Source: Citrobacter freundii
Lineage (GTDB): Bacteria > Pseudomonadota > Gammaproteobacteria > Enterobacterales > Enterobacteriaceae
DNA length: 64,000 bases
Assembly (NCBI RefSeq): GCF_029717145.1
Contig: NZ_CP099222.1
Coordinates: 1,240,001-1,304,000 of the forward strand
Reading direction: 5' to 3'
Below the pieces are notes generated by a model. That model did no database searches. It was not told where the DNA came from and was given only the letters and a program-made list of their open reading frames with translations. Within the stretch, counting starts at the first letter, position 1; every line of letters starts with the position of its first letter. The position numbers and the translations under genes are program-made. Below, piece after piece: positions 39,892-49,980 of this stretch.

Positions 39892-42198
39892 ATGATGCAT
39901 CAGTGGGTTAAACGCAGCGGCTGGCTGGTAGCCGCTGCGTTGCTGATAGGGGCAGCAGTGTGGACGGCAGATAGAATCTGGCCGTTGCCGCTGCATGAGG
40001 TTAATCCTGCGCGAGTAGTGGTGGCTCAGGACGGGACGCCGCTGTGGCGCTTTGCCGACGCGGACGGTATCTGGCGTTATCCGGTCACGCTTGAAGAGGT
40101 CTCGCCCCGTTATCTTGAGGCGCTCATTAACTACGAAGATCGCTGGTTCTGGAAACATCCCGGCGTCAATCCGTTTTCTGTGCTTCGCGCCGCCTGGCAG
40201 GATCTCACCTCCGGGCGCGTGGTCTCCGGAGGCAGTACGCTCACCATGCAGGTGGCGAGGCTGCTCGACCCACATCCGCGCACTTTTGGCGGTAAGTTTC
40301 GCCAACTCTGGCGTGCATTCCAATTGGAATGGCATCTCTCCAAACGCGATATCCTGACGCTGTATCTTAACCGCGCGCCGTTTGGTGGGACGCTGCAAGG
40401 CGTTGGTGCCGCAAGCTGGGCGTATCTGGGTAAATCACCGGCACAACTTAGCTACTCCGATGCCGCGTTGCTGGCTGTACTGCCGCAGGCGCCGAGCCGT
40501 CTGCGTCCGGACCGTTGGCCGGATCGGGCGCAAGCCGCGCGCAATAAAGTGCTCGATCGCATGGCGACGCAGGGTGTCTGGTCGGCAAAACAGGCGCAGG
40601 AATCACGCGAAGAACCGGTCTGGCTGGCACCAAGGCAGATGCCGCAATTGGCGCCGTTATTCTCACGCATGATGCTGAACAAAAGCAGCAGCAACAAAAT
40701 TGTCACCACGCTGGACGCCGGGCTGCAACGTCAACTAGAGGAGCTGGCGCAAAACTGGAAGGGGCGGCTTCCGGCGCGCAGTTCGCTGGCGATGATTGTG
40801 GTCGACCATACCGATATGCGCGTACGTGGCTGGGTGGGCTCGGTAGATATGAATGACGACACCCGCTTTGGGCATGTGGATATGGTGAGCGCGATCCGCT
40901 CGCCGGGATCGGTGCTGAAACCCTTTGTCTATGGACTCGCGTTGGAGGATGGACTGGTTCACCCGGCCTCATTATTGCAGGACGTACCGCGGCGTACCGG
41001 GGATTATCGTCCGGGGAATTTTGACAGCGGTTTTCATGGCCCGGTAAGCATGAGCGAGGCGTTGGTGCGCTCGCTGAATCTGCCGGCAGTCCAGGTACTG
41101 GAAGCCTACGGCCCGAAACGTTTTGCCGCCAGGCTGCGTAACGTGGGGTTACCGTTGTATTTACCGGCAGGGGCTGCGCCAAATCTGTCACTGATCCTCG
41201 GGGGCGCGGGAGCCAGGCTTGAGGATATGGTCGCGGCGTACAGCGCCTTTGCCCGTCAGGGAAAAGCAGGAAAGCTCCGTCTGCAGCCGGAAGACCCGCT
41301 GCTGGAACGCCCGCTGATGTCCGCTGGTGCGGCGTGGATTATCCGGCGGATTATGGCGGACGACGCGCAGCCCCTGCCGGATAACGCCCTGAGTCGTGTG
41401 GTACCGCTGGCGTGGAAAACGGGCACCAGCTACGGCTATCGCGATGCGTGGGCGATTGGCGTTAACTCACGTTACGTGATTGGCATCTGGACCGGCAGAC
41501 CCGACGGCACGCCGGTGGTGGGGCAATTTGGTTTTGCCAGCGCCGTGCCTTTGCTGAATCAGGTTAACAACTTGCTGCTGGCGCGTGGGACAAACCAGCC
41601 TGAAGACCCGCGACCAGAGTCGGTCAGCCGGGGCGTAGTGTGCTGGCCGGGTGGGCAATTTTTGCCCAACGGGGACGGTAACTGTCGTCGCCGTTTAGCC
41701 ACCTGGCTATTGGACGGTAGCCAGCCGCCTACGCTGTTATTACCCGAGCAGGAAGGGGTTAACGGTATTCGTTTTCCCGTCTGGTTAGATGCGTCAGAAA
41801 AACGCGTGGCGCCAGACTGCCCGCAAGCGCGGGAACAGACGTTAATTGTCTGGCCGTTGCCGCTGGAGCCCTGGCTGCCGCCATCCGAGCGGCGAGCCGC
41901 TCGGCTACCGCCAGTTTCCGCAACCTGCCCGCCGTTGGGGCAGGACGCTTCCTTACCGCTGCAGTTGACAGGCGTTCGCGATGGCGCGATTGTGAAACGC
42001 TTACCCGGTTCAACAGCGGTCTCCGTGCCGCTACAAACCAGCGGTGGGACAGGCGAACGCTGGTGGTTTCTTAACGGTGAGCGGCTGGAAGAACGTGGGC
42101 GGAGTCTGACCCTGCGCTTAACGGTCGCAGGAGAGTACCAGCTGTTGGTTATGGATGACGGCGGGCAGGTTGCCACGGTGAGATTTGCTTTGCAGTAG
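39892..42198 (+). CDS. pbpC: Penicillin-binding protein 1C
   Basis: A 768-residue class-A PBP (E. coli 770). One N-terminal TM anchor (about 10-28); GT51 glycosyltransferase with catalytic Glu82 (NYEDRWFWKHPGVN) and GGSTLTMQ; transpeptidase with S340-V-L-K343, SLN and KTGTS; and a C-terminal BiPBP_C beta domain (about 690-768). Starts with zero gap after yfhM (two ATG in a row, 39892 or 39895). Confidence 0.96.
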   Translation: MMHQWVKRSGWLVAAALLIGAAVWTADRIWPLPLHEVNPARVVVAQDGTPLWRFADADGIWRYPVTLEEVSPRYLEALINYEDRWFWKHPGVNPFSVLRAAWQDLTSGRVVSGGSTLTMQVARLLDPHPRTFGGKFRQLWRAFQLEWHLSKRDILTLYLNRAPFGGTLQGVGAASWAYLGKSPAQLSYSDAALLAVLPQAPSRLRPDRWPDRAQAARNKVLDRMATQGVWSAKQAQESREEPVWLAPRQMPQLAPLFSRMMLNKSSSNKIVTTLDAGLQRQLEELAQNWKGRLPARSSLAMIVVDHTDMRVRGWVGSVDMNDDTRFGHVDMVSAIRSPGSVLKPFVYGLALEDGLVHPASLLQDVPRRTGDYRPGNFDSGFHGPVSMSEALVRSLNLPAVQVLEAYGPKRFAARLRNVGLPLYLPAGAAPNLSLILGGAGARLEDMVAAYSAFARQGKAGKLRLQPEDPLLERPLMSAGAAWIIRRIMADDAQPLPDNALSRVVPLAWKTGTSYGYRDAWAIGVNSRYVIGIWTGRPDGTPVVGQFGFASAVPLLNQVNNLLLARGTNQPEDPRPESVSRGVVCWPGGQFLPNGDGNCRRRLATWLLDGSQPPTLLLPEQEGVNGIRFPVWLDASEKRVAPDCPQAREQTLIVWPLPLEPWLPPSERRAARLPPVSATCPPLGQDASLPLQLTGVRDGAIVKRLPGSTAVSVPLQTSGGTGERWWFLNGERLEERGRSLTLRLTVAGEYQLLVMDDGGQVATVRFALQ

Positions 42199-42335
42199 AC
42201 CAGCTTGATGTTATTTGTTGCTGAAATTCATCTTATTTTAAAGAAATGTTACCTTCATCAATAGTCAATTGCCGGGATGCTCTTTATAATCCGCGCCAGG
42301 TAAACCACAACAAAACAATTTTTTCAGAGGTAATC

Positions 42336-42767
42336 ATGGCTATTGAACGTACTTTTTCCATCATCAAACCAAATGCGGTGGCAAAAAACGTTATTGGAAG
42401 CATCTTCGCACGCTTTGAATCAGCAGGGTTCAAAATTGTGGGGACTAAAATGCTGCACCTGACCGTTGAACAGGCGCGTGGCTTCTATGCCGAGCACGAC
42501 GGCAAACCGTTCTTTGATGGCCTGGTTGAATTCATGACCTCTGGTCCGATCGTTGTTTCCGTTCTGGAAAGCGAAAACGCCGTTCAGCGTCACCGCGATC
42601 TGCTGGGTGCAACCAACCCGGCGAATGCGCTGGCAGGTACGCTGCGTGCAGATTACGCTGACAGCTTCACCGAGAACGGCACCCACGGTTCCGACTCCGT
42701 CGAATCTGCGGCGCGTGAAATCGCCTATTTCTTTGGCGAAGGCGAGGTTTGCCCGCGTACTCGCTGA
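42336..42767 (+). CDS. ndk: Nucleoside diphosphate kinase
   Basis: A 143-residue NDPK, making NTPs and dNTPs from diphosphates with ATP. The phospho-His lies in NGTHGSDS. The start at 42336 with AGAGG at 42326-42330 gives the standard N-terminus [14 protein letters not shown]; a reading from 42246 is not supported. The stop is followed at once by an ERIC element. Confidence 0.97.
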   Translation: MAIERTFSIIKPNAVAKNVIGSIFARFESAGFKIVGTKMLHLTVEQARGFYAEHDGKPFFDGLVEFMTSGPIVVSVLESENAVQRHRDLLGATNPANALAGTLRADYADSFTENGTHGSDSVESAAREIAYFFGEGEVCPRTR

Positions 42768-42768
42768 T

Positions 42769-42894
42769 CTCCTGCGTCTTTCACGTCGCCGATGCGTTGG
42801 CTGCGTTCGTTTACCCCGGTCACATAGTTTTCTATGCTCCCGGGGATGCTCGAACTTGCCGTCTTCCTGCGACGCGAAATCCTTTGGAGATGAA
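42769..42894. repeat. ERIC (IRU) element, about 126 bp
   Basis: The central CACCCCAGTCACTTAC-type core of ERIC is seen here as TTTACCCCGGTCACATAG (from about 42816) and its partner TATGCTCCCGGGGAT (about 42832-42847), in a long imperfect palindrome; the ends CTCC... and ...CTTTGGAG also match the enterobacterial repetitive intergenic consensus. It begins within two bases of the ndk stop, so ndk mRNA ends in the ERIC hairpin before reaching the terminator at 42970. Confidence 0.8.
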
Positions 42895-42969
42895 TTAGCA
42901 TTTACATATTATTTTCGCTAATGCTTCGTGCAAACGTGGCATCCCTGCGCCAGACTTTGTACAATGCAA

Positions 42970-43010
42970 CGCCCCGGAAGAGCAGACCGCTTGCCGGGGC
43001 GTTTCTTTTT
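42970..43010 (+). terminator. Rho-independent terminator of ndk
   Basis: CGCCCCGG (42970-42977) pairs with CCGGGGCG (42994-43001), followed by TTTCTTTTT (43002-43010). A strong, classical terminator about 200 bases after ndk. Confidence 0.92.
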
Positions 43011-43059
43011 ATCAACCCTCCACGGGCCATAACGTGTAACAACGAGGCCGGAAAAAATT

Positions 43060-44226
43060 ATGTCTGAATTAGTTAACACCTCTGAAGTCGTCATTGCTGC
43101 GGTTCCAAATAAAAATGGAAAAATTAACCTGCTGGATCTGAACCGTCAGCAGATGCGCGAATTCTTCAAAGAGATGGGCGAAAAGCCGTTTCGTGCCGAT
43201 CAGGTCATGAAATGGATGTACCACTATTGCAGCGACAACTTTGATGACATGACTGACATCAACAAAGTGCTGCGCAACAAATTGAAAGAAGTCGCTGAAA
43301 TTCGCGCCCCGGAAGTGGTGGAAGAGCAGCGTTCGTCTGACGGCACCATCAAATGGGCCATTGCCGTTGGCGACCAGCGCGTAGAAACCGTGTATATCCC
43401 GGAAGACGATCGCGCCACCCTGTGTGTGTCTTCACAGGTCGGCTGTGCATTAGAGTGTAAATTCTGCTCTACGGCGCAACAGGGCTTTAACCGTAACCTG
43501 CGGGTGTCGGAAATCATCGGCCAGGTCTGGCGCGCGGCGAAAATCGTCGGTGCGGTGAAGGCAACGGGCGTGCGTCCTATCACCAACGTGGTCATGATGG
43601 GCATGGGCGAACCGTTGTTGAACCTGACCAACGTGGTTCCGGCGATGGAAATCATGCTTGATGACTTCGGTTTTGGGCTGTCAAAACGCCGTGTTACGCT
43701 GTCTACTTCCGGCGTGGTCCCTGCACTGGATAAGCTGGGCGACATGATTGACGTTGCGTTGGCGATTTCCCTGCATGCGCCGAACGATGAAATCCGTGAC
43801 GAAATCGTGCCGATCAACAAAAAGTACAATATTGCTACGTTCCTTGAGTCGGTACGAGGCTACATTTCGAAGTCGAACGCCAACCAGGGCCGCGTCACCA
43901 TCGAATATGTGATGTTAGATCACATTAACGACGGTACCGAGCACGCGCATCAGCTGGCGGAGCTGCTGAAAGATACGCCGTGTAAGATTAACCTGATCCC
44001 ATGGAACCCGTTCCCGGGCGCGCCGTACGGACGGAGTTCTAACAGCCGTATCGATCGTTTCTCCAAAGTGTTGATGGGCTATGGTTTCACGACCATCGTG
44101 CGTAAAACACGCGGCGACGATATTGATGCAGCCTGCGGTCAGCTGGCGGGTGACGTCATTGACCGTACCAAGCGTACTCTGCGCAAGCGCATGCAGGGTG
44201 ATGCTATCGACATCAAGACCGTTTGA
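43060..44226 (+). CDS. rlmN: Dual-specificity 23S rRNA/tRNA m2A methyltransferase RlmN
   Basis: A 388-residue radical-SAM enzyme (E. coli 384) methylating C2 of A2503 in 23S rRNA and A37 in some tRNAs. The radical-SAM cysteines are in CALECKFC (CxxxCxxC), with GMGEPLLN and a C-terminal catalytic Cys in AACGQLAGD. Follows ndk as in E. coli. Confidence 0.96.
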   Translation: MSELVNTSEVVIAAVPNKNGKINLLDLNRQQMREFFKEMGEKPFRADQVMKWMYHYCSDNFDDMTDINKVLRNKLKEVAEIRAPEVVEEQRSSDGTIKWAIAVGDQRVETVYIPEDDRATLCVSSQVGCALECKFCSTAQQGFNRNLRVSEIIGQVWRAAKIVGAVKATGVRPITNVVMMGMGEPLLNLTNVVPAMEIMLDDFGFGLSKRRVTLSTSGVVPALDKLGDMIDVALAISLHAPNDEIRDEIVPINKKYNIATFLESVRGYISKSNANQGRVTIEYVMLDHINDGTEHAHQLAELLKDTPCKINLIPWNPFPGAPYGRSSNSRIDRFSKVLMGYGFTTIVRKTRGDDIDAACGQLAGDVIDRTKRTLRKRMQGDAIDIKTV

Positions 44227-44509
44227 TGTTGGTGCACTACGGTATAATTAATGTACCGTAGTGCAATGTAAGTGACATACGGTCATTTGTTATACTCATC
44301 AGGTCAATATTAACGGTGCGTTTTCGTCGACTTTAAGGCAGTATGTAGCGGCCCAACAAGAGTTTAGCCCTCAGGTTTACGCTGTTTTGTCATTGATAGT
44401 CTGACCGTTTTATACTGTCTGACCAAGGTTAACTGACCAGATGTTTCGCGGTGTGGGTGAGCATTGTGGCTCACCGGCGCCAGAGCCCATATTTACGCAG
44501 CTGTAGCGA
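44227..44509. promoter_or_regulatory. 283-base spacer upstream of rodZ
   Basis: Contains the inverted repeat above and, further right, the presumed promoter of the rodZ-ispG-hisS unit. No open frame of note. The rodZ ATG (44510) has no strong Shine-Dalgarno that I can see. Confidence 0.5.
44233..44265 (+). terminator. Perfect 12-bp inverted repeat after rlmN
   Basis: TGCACTACGGTA (44233-44244) and TACCGTAGTGCA (44254-44265) are exact inverted copies with a 9-base loop. It starts seven bases after the rlmN stop. There is no T-run behind it, so it may be a processing or stabilising stem rather than a terminator. Confidence 0.55.
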
Positions 44510-45511
44510 ATGAATACTGAAGCCACGCACGACAAAAATGAAGCACTCTCCACCGGCGTTCGCCTGCGCAATGCCCGTGAACAACTCGGATTCAGCCAAC
44601 AGGCCGTCGCGGAACGACTGTGCCTGAAGGTCTCCACGGTACGCGATATTGAAGAAGATAAGGCGCCAGCCGATCTCGCTTCAACGTTTCTGCGCGGGTA
44701 TATCCGTTCCTATGCGCGTTTGGTGCATATTCCTGAAGAAGAACTGTTGCCAGGGCTGGAAAAACAGGCTCCGATTCGCCCAGCCAAAGTGGCGCCGATG
44801 CAGAGTTTCTCGCTCGGTAAGCGCCGCAAAAAGCGTGATGGCTGGTTAATGACCTTTACCTGGCTGGTACTGTTTGTCGTGGTTGGACTTACTGGCGCCT
44901 GGTGGTGGCAGAATCATAAAGCGCAGCAGGAAGAGATCACCACGATGGCCGATCAATCCTCCGCTGAGCTAAATGCGGGCAAAGACAGTGCCCAGAGCGT
45001 GCCGTTAGATACCAGCGCTGCGGCAAGTCAGGATATGACTCCCCCCGCGCCGGATGATGGCGCGGCGGCAGACGCAGCGTCAGCACCTGACGCTGCCACA
45101 GTGCCAGCAGCTGCTGCAGATGCGCAACAGAATGCGGTAGTGGCACCGTCTCAGGCCAACGTAGACACAGCGACAACGGCGACAACCTCTCCGGCTACGG
45201 CGGCACCTTTGCCGACCGATCAAGCGGGTGTGACAACACCTGCCGCCGATCCTAACGCGCTGGTGATGAATTTTACCGCCGATTGCTGGCTGGAAGTCAG
45301 TGATGCGACCGGTAAAAAACTGTTTAGCGGTATGCAGCGTAAAGATGGCACGTTAAATCTTGTCGGCCAGGCACCGTACAAACTGAAAATTGGTGCACCG
45401 GCAGCAGTGCAGATTCAGTTCCAGGGTAAACCTGTCGACCTGAGTCGTTTTATCAGAACTAACCAGGTTGCGCGTCTGACCGTAAATGCCGAACAACCAG
45501 CGGCTCAGTAA
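44510..45511 (+). CDS. rodZ: Cytoskeletal protein RodZ
   Basis: A 333-residue bitopic membrane protein linking MreB to the envelope and keeping rod shape. Cytosolic HTH (about 14-80, [20 protein letters not shown]), basic patch KRRKKR, one TM segment (about 112-133), a long Ala/Thr/Asp/Pro-rich periplasmic linker (about 150-245) and a C-terminal DUF4115 beta domain (about 255-325). E. coli RodZ is 337 aa. Confidence 0.95.
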   Translation: MNTEATHDKNEALSTGVRLRNAREQLGFSQQAVAERLCLKVSTVRDIEEDKAPADLASTFLRGYIRSYARLVHIPEEELLPGLEKQAPIRPAKVAPMQSFSLGKRRKKRDGWLMTFTWLVLFVVVGLTGAWWWQNHKAQQEEITTMADQSSAELNAGKDSAQSVPLDTSAAASQDMTPPAPDDGAAADAASAPDAATVPAAAADAQQNAVVAPSQANVDTATTATTSPATAAPLPTDQAGVTTPAADPNALVMNFTADCWLEVSDATGKKLFSGMQRKDGTLNLVGQAPYKLKIGAPAAVQIQFQGKPVDLSRFIRTNQVARLTVNAEQPAAQ

Positions 45512-45537
45512 CAGACGGCAATGCGGGAGATTTTTTA

Positions 45538-46656
45538 ATGCATAATCAGGCTCCAATTCAACGTAGAAAATCGACACGCATTTACGTTGGGAATGTGCCG
45601 ATTGGTGATGGCGCGCCCATCGCCGTACAGTCTATGACCAATACGCGGACCACGGATGTGGCGGCGACGGTCAATCAAATCAAAGCGCTGGAACGCGTTG
45701 GGGCTGACATTGTCCGAGTCTCTGTACCGACAATGGATGCTGCAGAAGCGTTCAAGCTTATCAAACAGCAAGTCACAGTCCCGCTGGTTGCCGATATTCA
45801 CTTTGACTACCGTATCGCGCTGAAAGTAGCGGAGTACGGCGTCGACTGTCTGCGTATCAACCCAGGCAATATCGGTAATGAAGAGCGTATTCGCATGGTG
45901 GTGGACTGCGCTCGCGATAACAACATTCCTATCCGCATCGGCGTTAACGCCGGATCGCTGGAAAAAGATCTGCAGGAAAAATACGGCGAACCCACGCCGC
46001 AGGCGCTGCTGGAATCAGCTATGCGTCATGTGGATCATCTCGATCGTCTGAACTTCGACCAGTTCAAAGTGAGCGTTAAAGCCTCTGATGTGTTCCTTGC
46101 CGTTGAATCTTATCGTCTGTTAGCCAAACAGATCGATCAGCCGCTGCATCTGGGGATCACCGAAGCCGGTGGCGCACGCAGCGGATCGGTGAAGTCCGCG
46201 ATTGGCCTGGGTTTGCTGTTGTCAGAAGGGATCGGCGATACGCTGCGCGTTTCTCTGGCGGCCGATCCGGTAGAAGAGATCAAAGTAGGCTTCGATATTC
46301 TGAAATCGCTGCGCATTCGCGCGCGCGGGATCAACTTTATCGCCTGCCCAACCTGTTCTCGTCAGGAGTTTGACGTCATCGGCACGGTTAACGCGCTGGA
46401 GCAACGTCTGGAAGACATCATCACGCCAATGGACGTTTCGATCATCGGCTGTGTGGTAAACGGTCCTGGTGAAGCGTTGGTTTCCACGCTCGGCGTGACG
46501 GGTGGCAACAAGAAAAGCGGCCTGTATGAAGACGGTGTACGTAAGGATCGTATCGATAACGACGATATGATTACCCAGCTAGAAGCCCGTATTCGTGCCA
46601 AAGCCAGCATCCTGGACGAAGCGCGTCGAATTGACGTGCAGCAGGTTGAAAAATAA
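45538..46656 (+). CDS. ispG: 4-hydroxy-3-methylbut-2-enyl diphosphate synthase (IspG)
   Basis: A 372-residue [4Fe-4S] enzyme of the MEP isoprenoid pathway. TIM-barrel domain (1-about 250) then the cluster domain with cysteines in ACPTCSRQ and [10 protein letters not shown]. Identical length to E. coli. Follows rodZ by 26 bases. Confidence 0.97.
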   Translation: MHNQAPIQRRKSTRIYVGNVPIGDGAPIAVQSMTNTRTTDVAATVNQIKALERVGADIVRVSVPTMDAAEAFKLIKQQVTVPLVADIHFDYRIALKVAEYGVDCLRINPGNIGNEERIRMVVDCARDNNIPIRIGVNAGSLEKDLQEKYGEPTPQALLESAMRHVDHLDRLNFDQFKVSVKASDVFLAVESYRLLAKQIDQPLHLGITEAGGARSGSVKSAIGLGLLLSEGIGDTLRVSLAADPVEEIKVGFDILKSLRIRARGINFIACPTCSRQEFDVIGTVNALEQRLEDIITPMDVSIIGCVVNGPGEALVSTLGVTGGNKKSGLYEDGVRKDRIDNDDMITQLEARIRAKASILDEARRIDVQQVEK

Positions 46657-46665
46657 CAACGTGAT

Positions 46666-46684
46666 GGGAAGCGGCGTGCTTCCC
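46666..46684 (+). terminator. Small hairpin between ispG and hisS
   Basis: GGGAAGC (46666-46672) and GCTTCCC (46678-46684) with a 5-base loop. No T-run follows, so probably an attenuating or stabilising stem; the hisS promoter should lie after it. Confidence 0.45.
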
Positions 46685-46766
46685 GTGTATGATTGAACCC
46701 GCATGGCGCCCGCATTGTTCGGGTTAGCGCTGAGGGTTCATTTTTATATCCATAAAGAGAATAAAC

Positions 46767-48041
46767 GTGGCAAAAAACATTCAAGCCATTCGCGGCATGA
46801 ACGATTATCTGCCTGGCGAAACCGCCATCTGGCAGCGCATTGAAGGCACTCTTAAAAACGTGCTCGGCAGCTACGGTTACAGTGAAATCCGCTTGCCGAT
46901 TGTAGAGCAGACCCCGTTATTCAAACGCGCGATCGGTGAAGTGACCGACGTGGTTGAAAAAGAGATGTACACCTTTGAGGACCGTAATGGCGATAGCCTG
47001 ACTTTGCGTCCTGAAGGAACGGCTGGCTGCGTACGCGCCGGCATCGAACATGGTCTCCTGTACAATCAGGAACAGCGTCTGTGGTATATCGGACCGATGT
47101 TCCGCCACGAGCGCCCGCAAAAAGGTCGCTATCGCCAATTCCATCAGCTGGGTGTCGAAGTGTTTGGCCTGCAAGGCCCGGACATTGATGCTGAGCTGAT
47201 TATGCTGACCGCTCGCTGGTGGCGTGCACTGGGTATTTCTCAGCATGTTAGCCTTGAACTGAACTCCATCGGTTCTCTGGAAGCCCGTGCTAACTACCGA
47301 GATGCATTGGTGGCGTACCTGGAACAGCATAAAGACAAACTGGACGAAGACTGCAAGCGTCGCATGTATACCAACCCGTTACGTGTACTCGATTCCAAAA
47401 ATCCGGAAGTGCAGGCGCTGCTCAACGACGCTCCGGCGCTGGGCGACTACCTGGATGAGGATTCACGCGCGCATTTCGCCGGTCTGTGTACGCTGCTGGA
47501 GTCAGCAGGTATTGCTTACACCGTTAACCAACGACTGGTTCGTGGTCTCGACTACTACAACCGTACCGTATTTGAGTGGGTCACCAGCAGCCTGGGCTCG
47601 CAGGGTACCGTGTGTGCGGGCGGTCGTTATGACGGTCTGGTCGAGCAACTTGGCGGTCGTGCTACGCCAGCGGTTGGCTTCGCGATGGGTCTGGAACGAC
47701 TTGTTTTGTTAGTTCAGGCAGTTAATCCGGAATTTATTGCTTCTCCTGTTGTCGATATATACCTGATCGCTTCAGGTACAGATACGCAGTCGGCGGCAAT
47801 GGCGCTGGCTGAACGTCTGCGCGATGAAGTTCCGGGCGTAAAACTGATGACAAACCACGGTGGCGGCAACTTTAAGAAACAGTTTGCTCGCGCCGATAAG
47901 TGGGGCGCTCGCGTTGCACTGGTACTGGGTGAGTCCGAAGTGGCTGACGGTACTGTTGTAGTGAAGGATTTGCGCACTGGTGAGCAAACGGCAGTAGCGC
48001 AGGATAGCGTTGCCGCGCATTTGCGCACTTTGACTTGCTAA
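46767..48041 (+). CDS. hisS: Histidyl-tRNA synthetase
   Basis: A 424-residue class-II synthetase; motif 2 [16 protein letters not shown], the histidine-specific [13 protein letters not shown], motif 3 GMGLERL-type end, and the C-terminal anticodon-binding domain are seen. Starts with GTG (46767), as in E. coli, with AAAGAGA upstream. Same length as E. coli. Confidence 0.97.
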   Translation: MAKNIQAIRGMNDYLPGETAIWQRIEGTLKNVLGSYGYSEIRLPIVEQTPLFKRAIGEVTDVVEKEMYTFEDRNGDSLTLRPEGTAGCVRAGIEHGLLYNQEQRLWYIGPMFRHERPQKGRYRQFHQLGVEVFGLQGPDIDAELIMLTARWWRALGISQHVSLELNSIGSLEARANYRDALVAYLEQHKDKLDEDCKRRMYTNPLRVLDSKNPEVQALLNDAPALGDYLDEDSRAHFAGLCTLLESAGIAYTVNQRLVRGLDYYNRTVFEWVTSSLGSQGTVCAGGRYDGLVEQLGGRATPAVGFAMGLERLVLLVQAVNPEFIASPVVDIYLIASGTDTQSAAMALAERLRDEVPGVKLMTNHGGGNFKKQFARADKWGARVALVLGESEVADGTVVVKDLRTGEQTAVAQDSVAAHLRTLTC

Positions 48042-48054
48042 GGAGAAGGACAGC

Positions 48055-48675
48055 GTGGAAATTTACGAGAACGAAAACGACCAGGTTGATGCGGTAAAAC
48101 GCTTCTTTGCCGAAAATGGCAAAGCGCTGGTGGTTGGGGTTATTTTAGGGGTTGGCGCACTGGTTGGCTGGCGTTACTGGACCAGCCATCAGACGGAGTC
48201 CACACGCTCTGCTTCTCTGGCGTATCAAAATACAGTGACTGCGGTCAGTGCGGGTAAGCAGGACAGCATTCCTGCCGCAGAGAAATTTGCCGCAGAGAAC
48301 AAAAATACCTACGGCGCGTTAGCGTCGATGGAACTGGCGCAGCAGTTTGTTGATCAAAACGAACTTGAGAAAGCCGCTACCCAGTTGCAACAAGGACTGG
48401 CGGCGACCAGCGATGAGAATCTCAAAGCGGTGATTAATCTGCGTCTTGCGCGTGTGCAAGTTCAGCTTAAACAAGCGGATACCGCGCTGAAAACGCTCGA
48501 CACCATTAAAGGTGAAGGGTGGGCGGCCATTGTCGCCGATCTGCGTGGCGAAGCGTTGCTGAGCAAAGGCGATAAACAAGGCGCGCGTAGCGCATGGGAA
48601 GCGGGTGTAAAAAGCGAAGCCTCTCCTGCTCTGAGCGAAATGATGCAGATGAAAATCAATAATTTGTCCATCTGA
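48055..48675 (+). CDS. yfgM: Ancillary SecYEG translocon subunit YfgM
   Basis: A 206-residue membrane protein: one TM helix near the N-terminus (about 24-42) and a periplasmic TPR domain. It associates with PpiD and SecYEG in E. coli and links outer-membrane biogenesis to the translocon. GTG start 14 bases after hisS, with AAGGAGA. Confidence 0.95.
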   Translation: MEIYENENDQVDAVKRFFAENGKALVVGVILGVGALVGWRYWTSHQTESTRSASLAYQNTVTAVSAGKQDSIPAAEKFAAENKNTYGALASMELAQQFVDQNELEKAATQLQQGLAATSDENLKAVINLRLARVQVQLKQADTALKTLDTIKGEGWAAIVADLRGEALLSKGDKQGARSAWEAGVKSEASPALSEMMQMKINNLSI

Positions 48676-48685
48676 GAGGGACCCG

Positions 48686-49864
48686 ATGCAATTGCGTAAA
48701 TTACTTCTGCCAGGGCTGCTTTCCGTTACCCTATTAAGCGGCTGTTCACTGTTTGGTGGCGAAGAAGATGTCGTTAAGATGTCCCCATTACCGGTGGTTG
48801 AAAACCAGTTTACTCCGTCTACAGTCTGGAGCACGTCTGTAGGTAACGGTATTGGTGATTTCTATTCCAATCTTCATCCTGCGCTGGCAGATAACGTTGT
48901 CTATGCGGCGGATCGTACAGGCGTCGTTAAAGCTCTGAACGCGGATGATGGCAAAGAAGTCTGGTCCGTCAATCTGGCGGAAAAAGACGGCTGGTTCTCT
49001 AGAGTCTCTGCACAGCTTTCTGGTGGTGTGACGGTTTCCGGTGGTCACGTCTATATCGGCAGCGAAAAAGCCCAGGTTTATGCGCTTAATACCAGCGACG
49101 GTACTATTGCCTGGCAGACTCGTGTTGCCGGTGAAGCGCTGTCTCGCCCGGTGGTGAGTGATGGTGTGGTATTGATTCACACCAGCAACGGTCAACTGCA
49201 GGCGTTAAACGAAGCTGACGGTGCCGTCAAATGGACCGTCAACCTGGATATGCCATCGCTTTCGTTACGCGGCGAATCAGCCCCGGCTAGCGCTTTTGGT
49301 GCGGCGATTGTCGGCGGTGATAACGGTCGCGTGAGCGCTGTGCTGATGCAACAGGGCCAGATGATTTGGCAGCAACGTATTTCTCAGGCGACCGGTCCAA
49401 CAGAAATCGATCGTCTGAGTGATGTTGACACCACGCCGGTTATCGTTAATGGCGTTGTGTACGCCCTGGCTTATAATGGTAACCTGACGGCGCTGGATCT
49501 GCGCAGCGGCCAGGTTATGTGGAAACGTGAACTCGGCTCGGTGAATGATTTCATCGTCGATGGCAACCGTATCTATCTGGTAGATCAGAATGACCGCGTG
49601 CTGGCGTTAACCACTGACGGCGGCGTAACGCTGTGGACGCAGAGCGATCTGCTTCACCGTCTGCTGACGTCTCCGGCGCTGTATAATGGCAATCTGGTTG
49701 TCGGCGATAGCGAAGGCTATCTGCACTGGATTAACATTGATGATGGCCGCTTTGTGGCCCAGCAGAAAGTCGACAGCTCCGGTTTCCTGACCGAGCCAGT
49801 ATCGGCTGATGGTAAACTGCTGATCCAAGCGAAAGACGGTACGCTGTATTCAATTACGCGTTAA
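48686..49864 (+). CDS. bamB: Outer-membrane assembly lipoprotein BamB
   Basis: A 392-residue lipoprotein of the BAM complex, with lipobox LLSGC ending at Cys20, and an eight-bladed PQQ-type beta-propeller (repeated DGxxxW-type strands). It scaffolds outer-membrane beta-barrel insertion with BamA. Stop is followed by a terminator-like hairpin. Confidence 0.97.
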   Translation: MQLRKLLLPGLLSVTLLSGCSLFGGEEDVVKMSPLPVVENQFTPSTVWSTSVGNGIGDFYSNLHPALADNVVYAADRTGVVKALNADDGKEVWSVNLAEKDGWFSRVSAQLSGGVTVSGGHVYIGSEKAQVYALNTSDGTIAWQTRVAGEALSRPVVSDGVVLIHTSNGQLQALNEADGAVKWTVNLDMPSLSLRGESAPASAFGAAIVGGDNGRVSAVLMQQGQMIWQQRISQATGPTEIDRLSDVDTTPVIVNGVVYALAYNGNLTALDLRSGQVMWKRELGSVNDFIVDGNRIYLVDQNDRVLALTTDGGVTLWTQSDLLHRLLTSPALYNGNLVVGDSEGYLHWINIDDGRFVAQQKVDSSGFLTEPVSADGKLLIQAKDGTLYSITR

Positions 49865-49885
49865 TCGTCCTGCCGCTCGCTTTGC

Positions 49886-49922
49886 AAAACGGCTCCTGGT
49901 GCAGGGGCCGTTTTCCTGTTTT
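49886..49922 (+). terminator. Hairpin between bamB and der
   Basis: AAAACGGC (49886-49893) with GCCGTTTT (49907-49914) and a further TCCT/AGGG inner pairing, then CCTGTTTTT. A good rho-independent terminator or attenuator; der can still be reached from a promoter behind it. Confidence 0.8.
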
Positions 49923-49980
49923 TAACAATGGCATAAAAATACGTCCGTTGTCTGATGATTTTTTAAATGAGGCTTTAAAC

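Noticed and set aside
39418-40398. 326-codon minus-strand frame across the yfhM/pbpC junction
   Set aside because: Overlaps two certain genes, has no ribosome site or domain.
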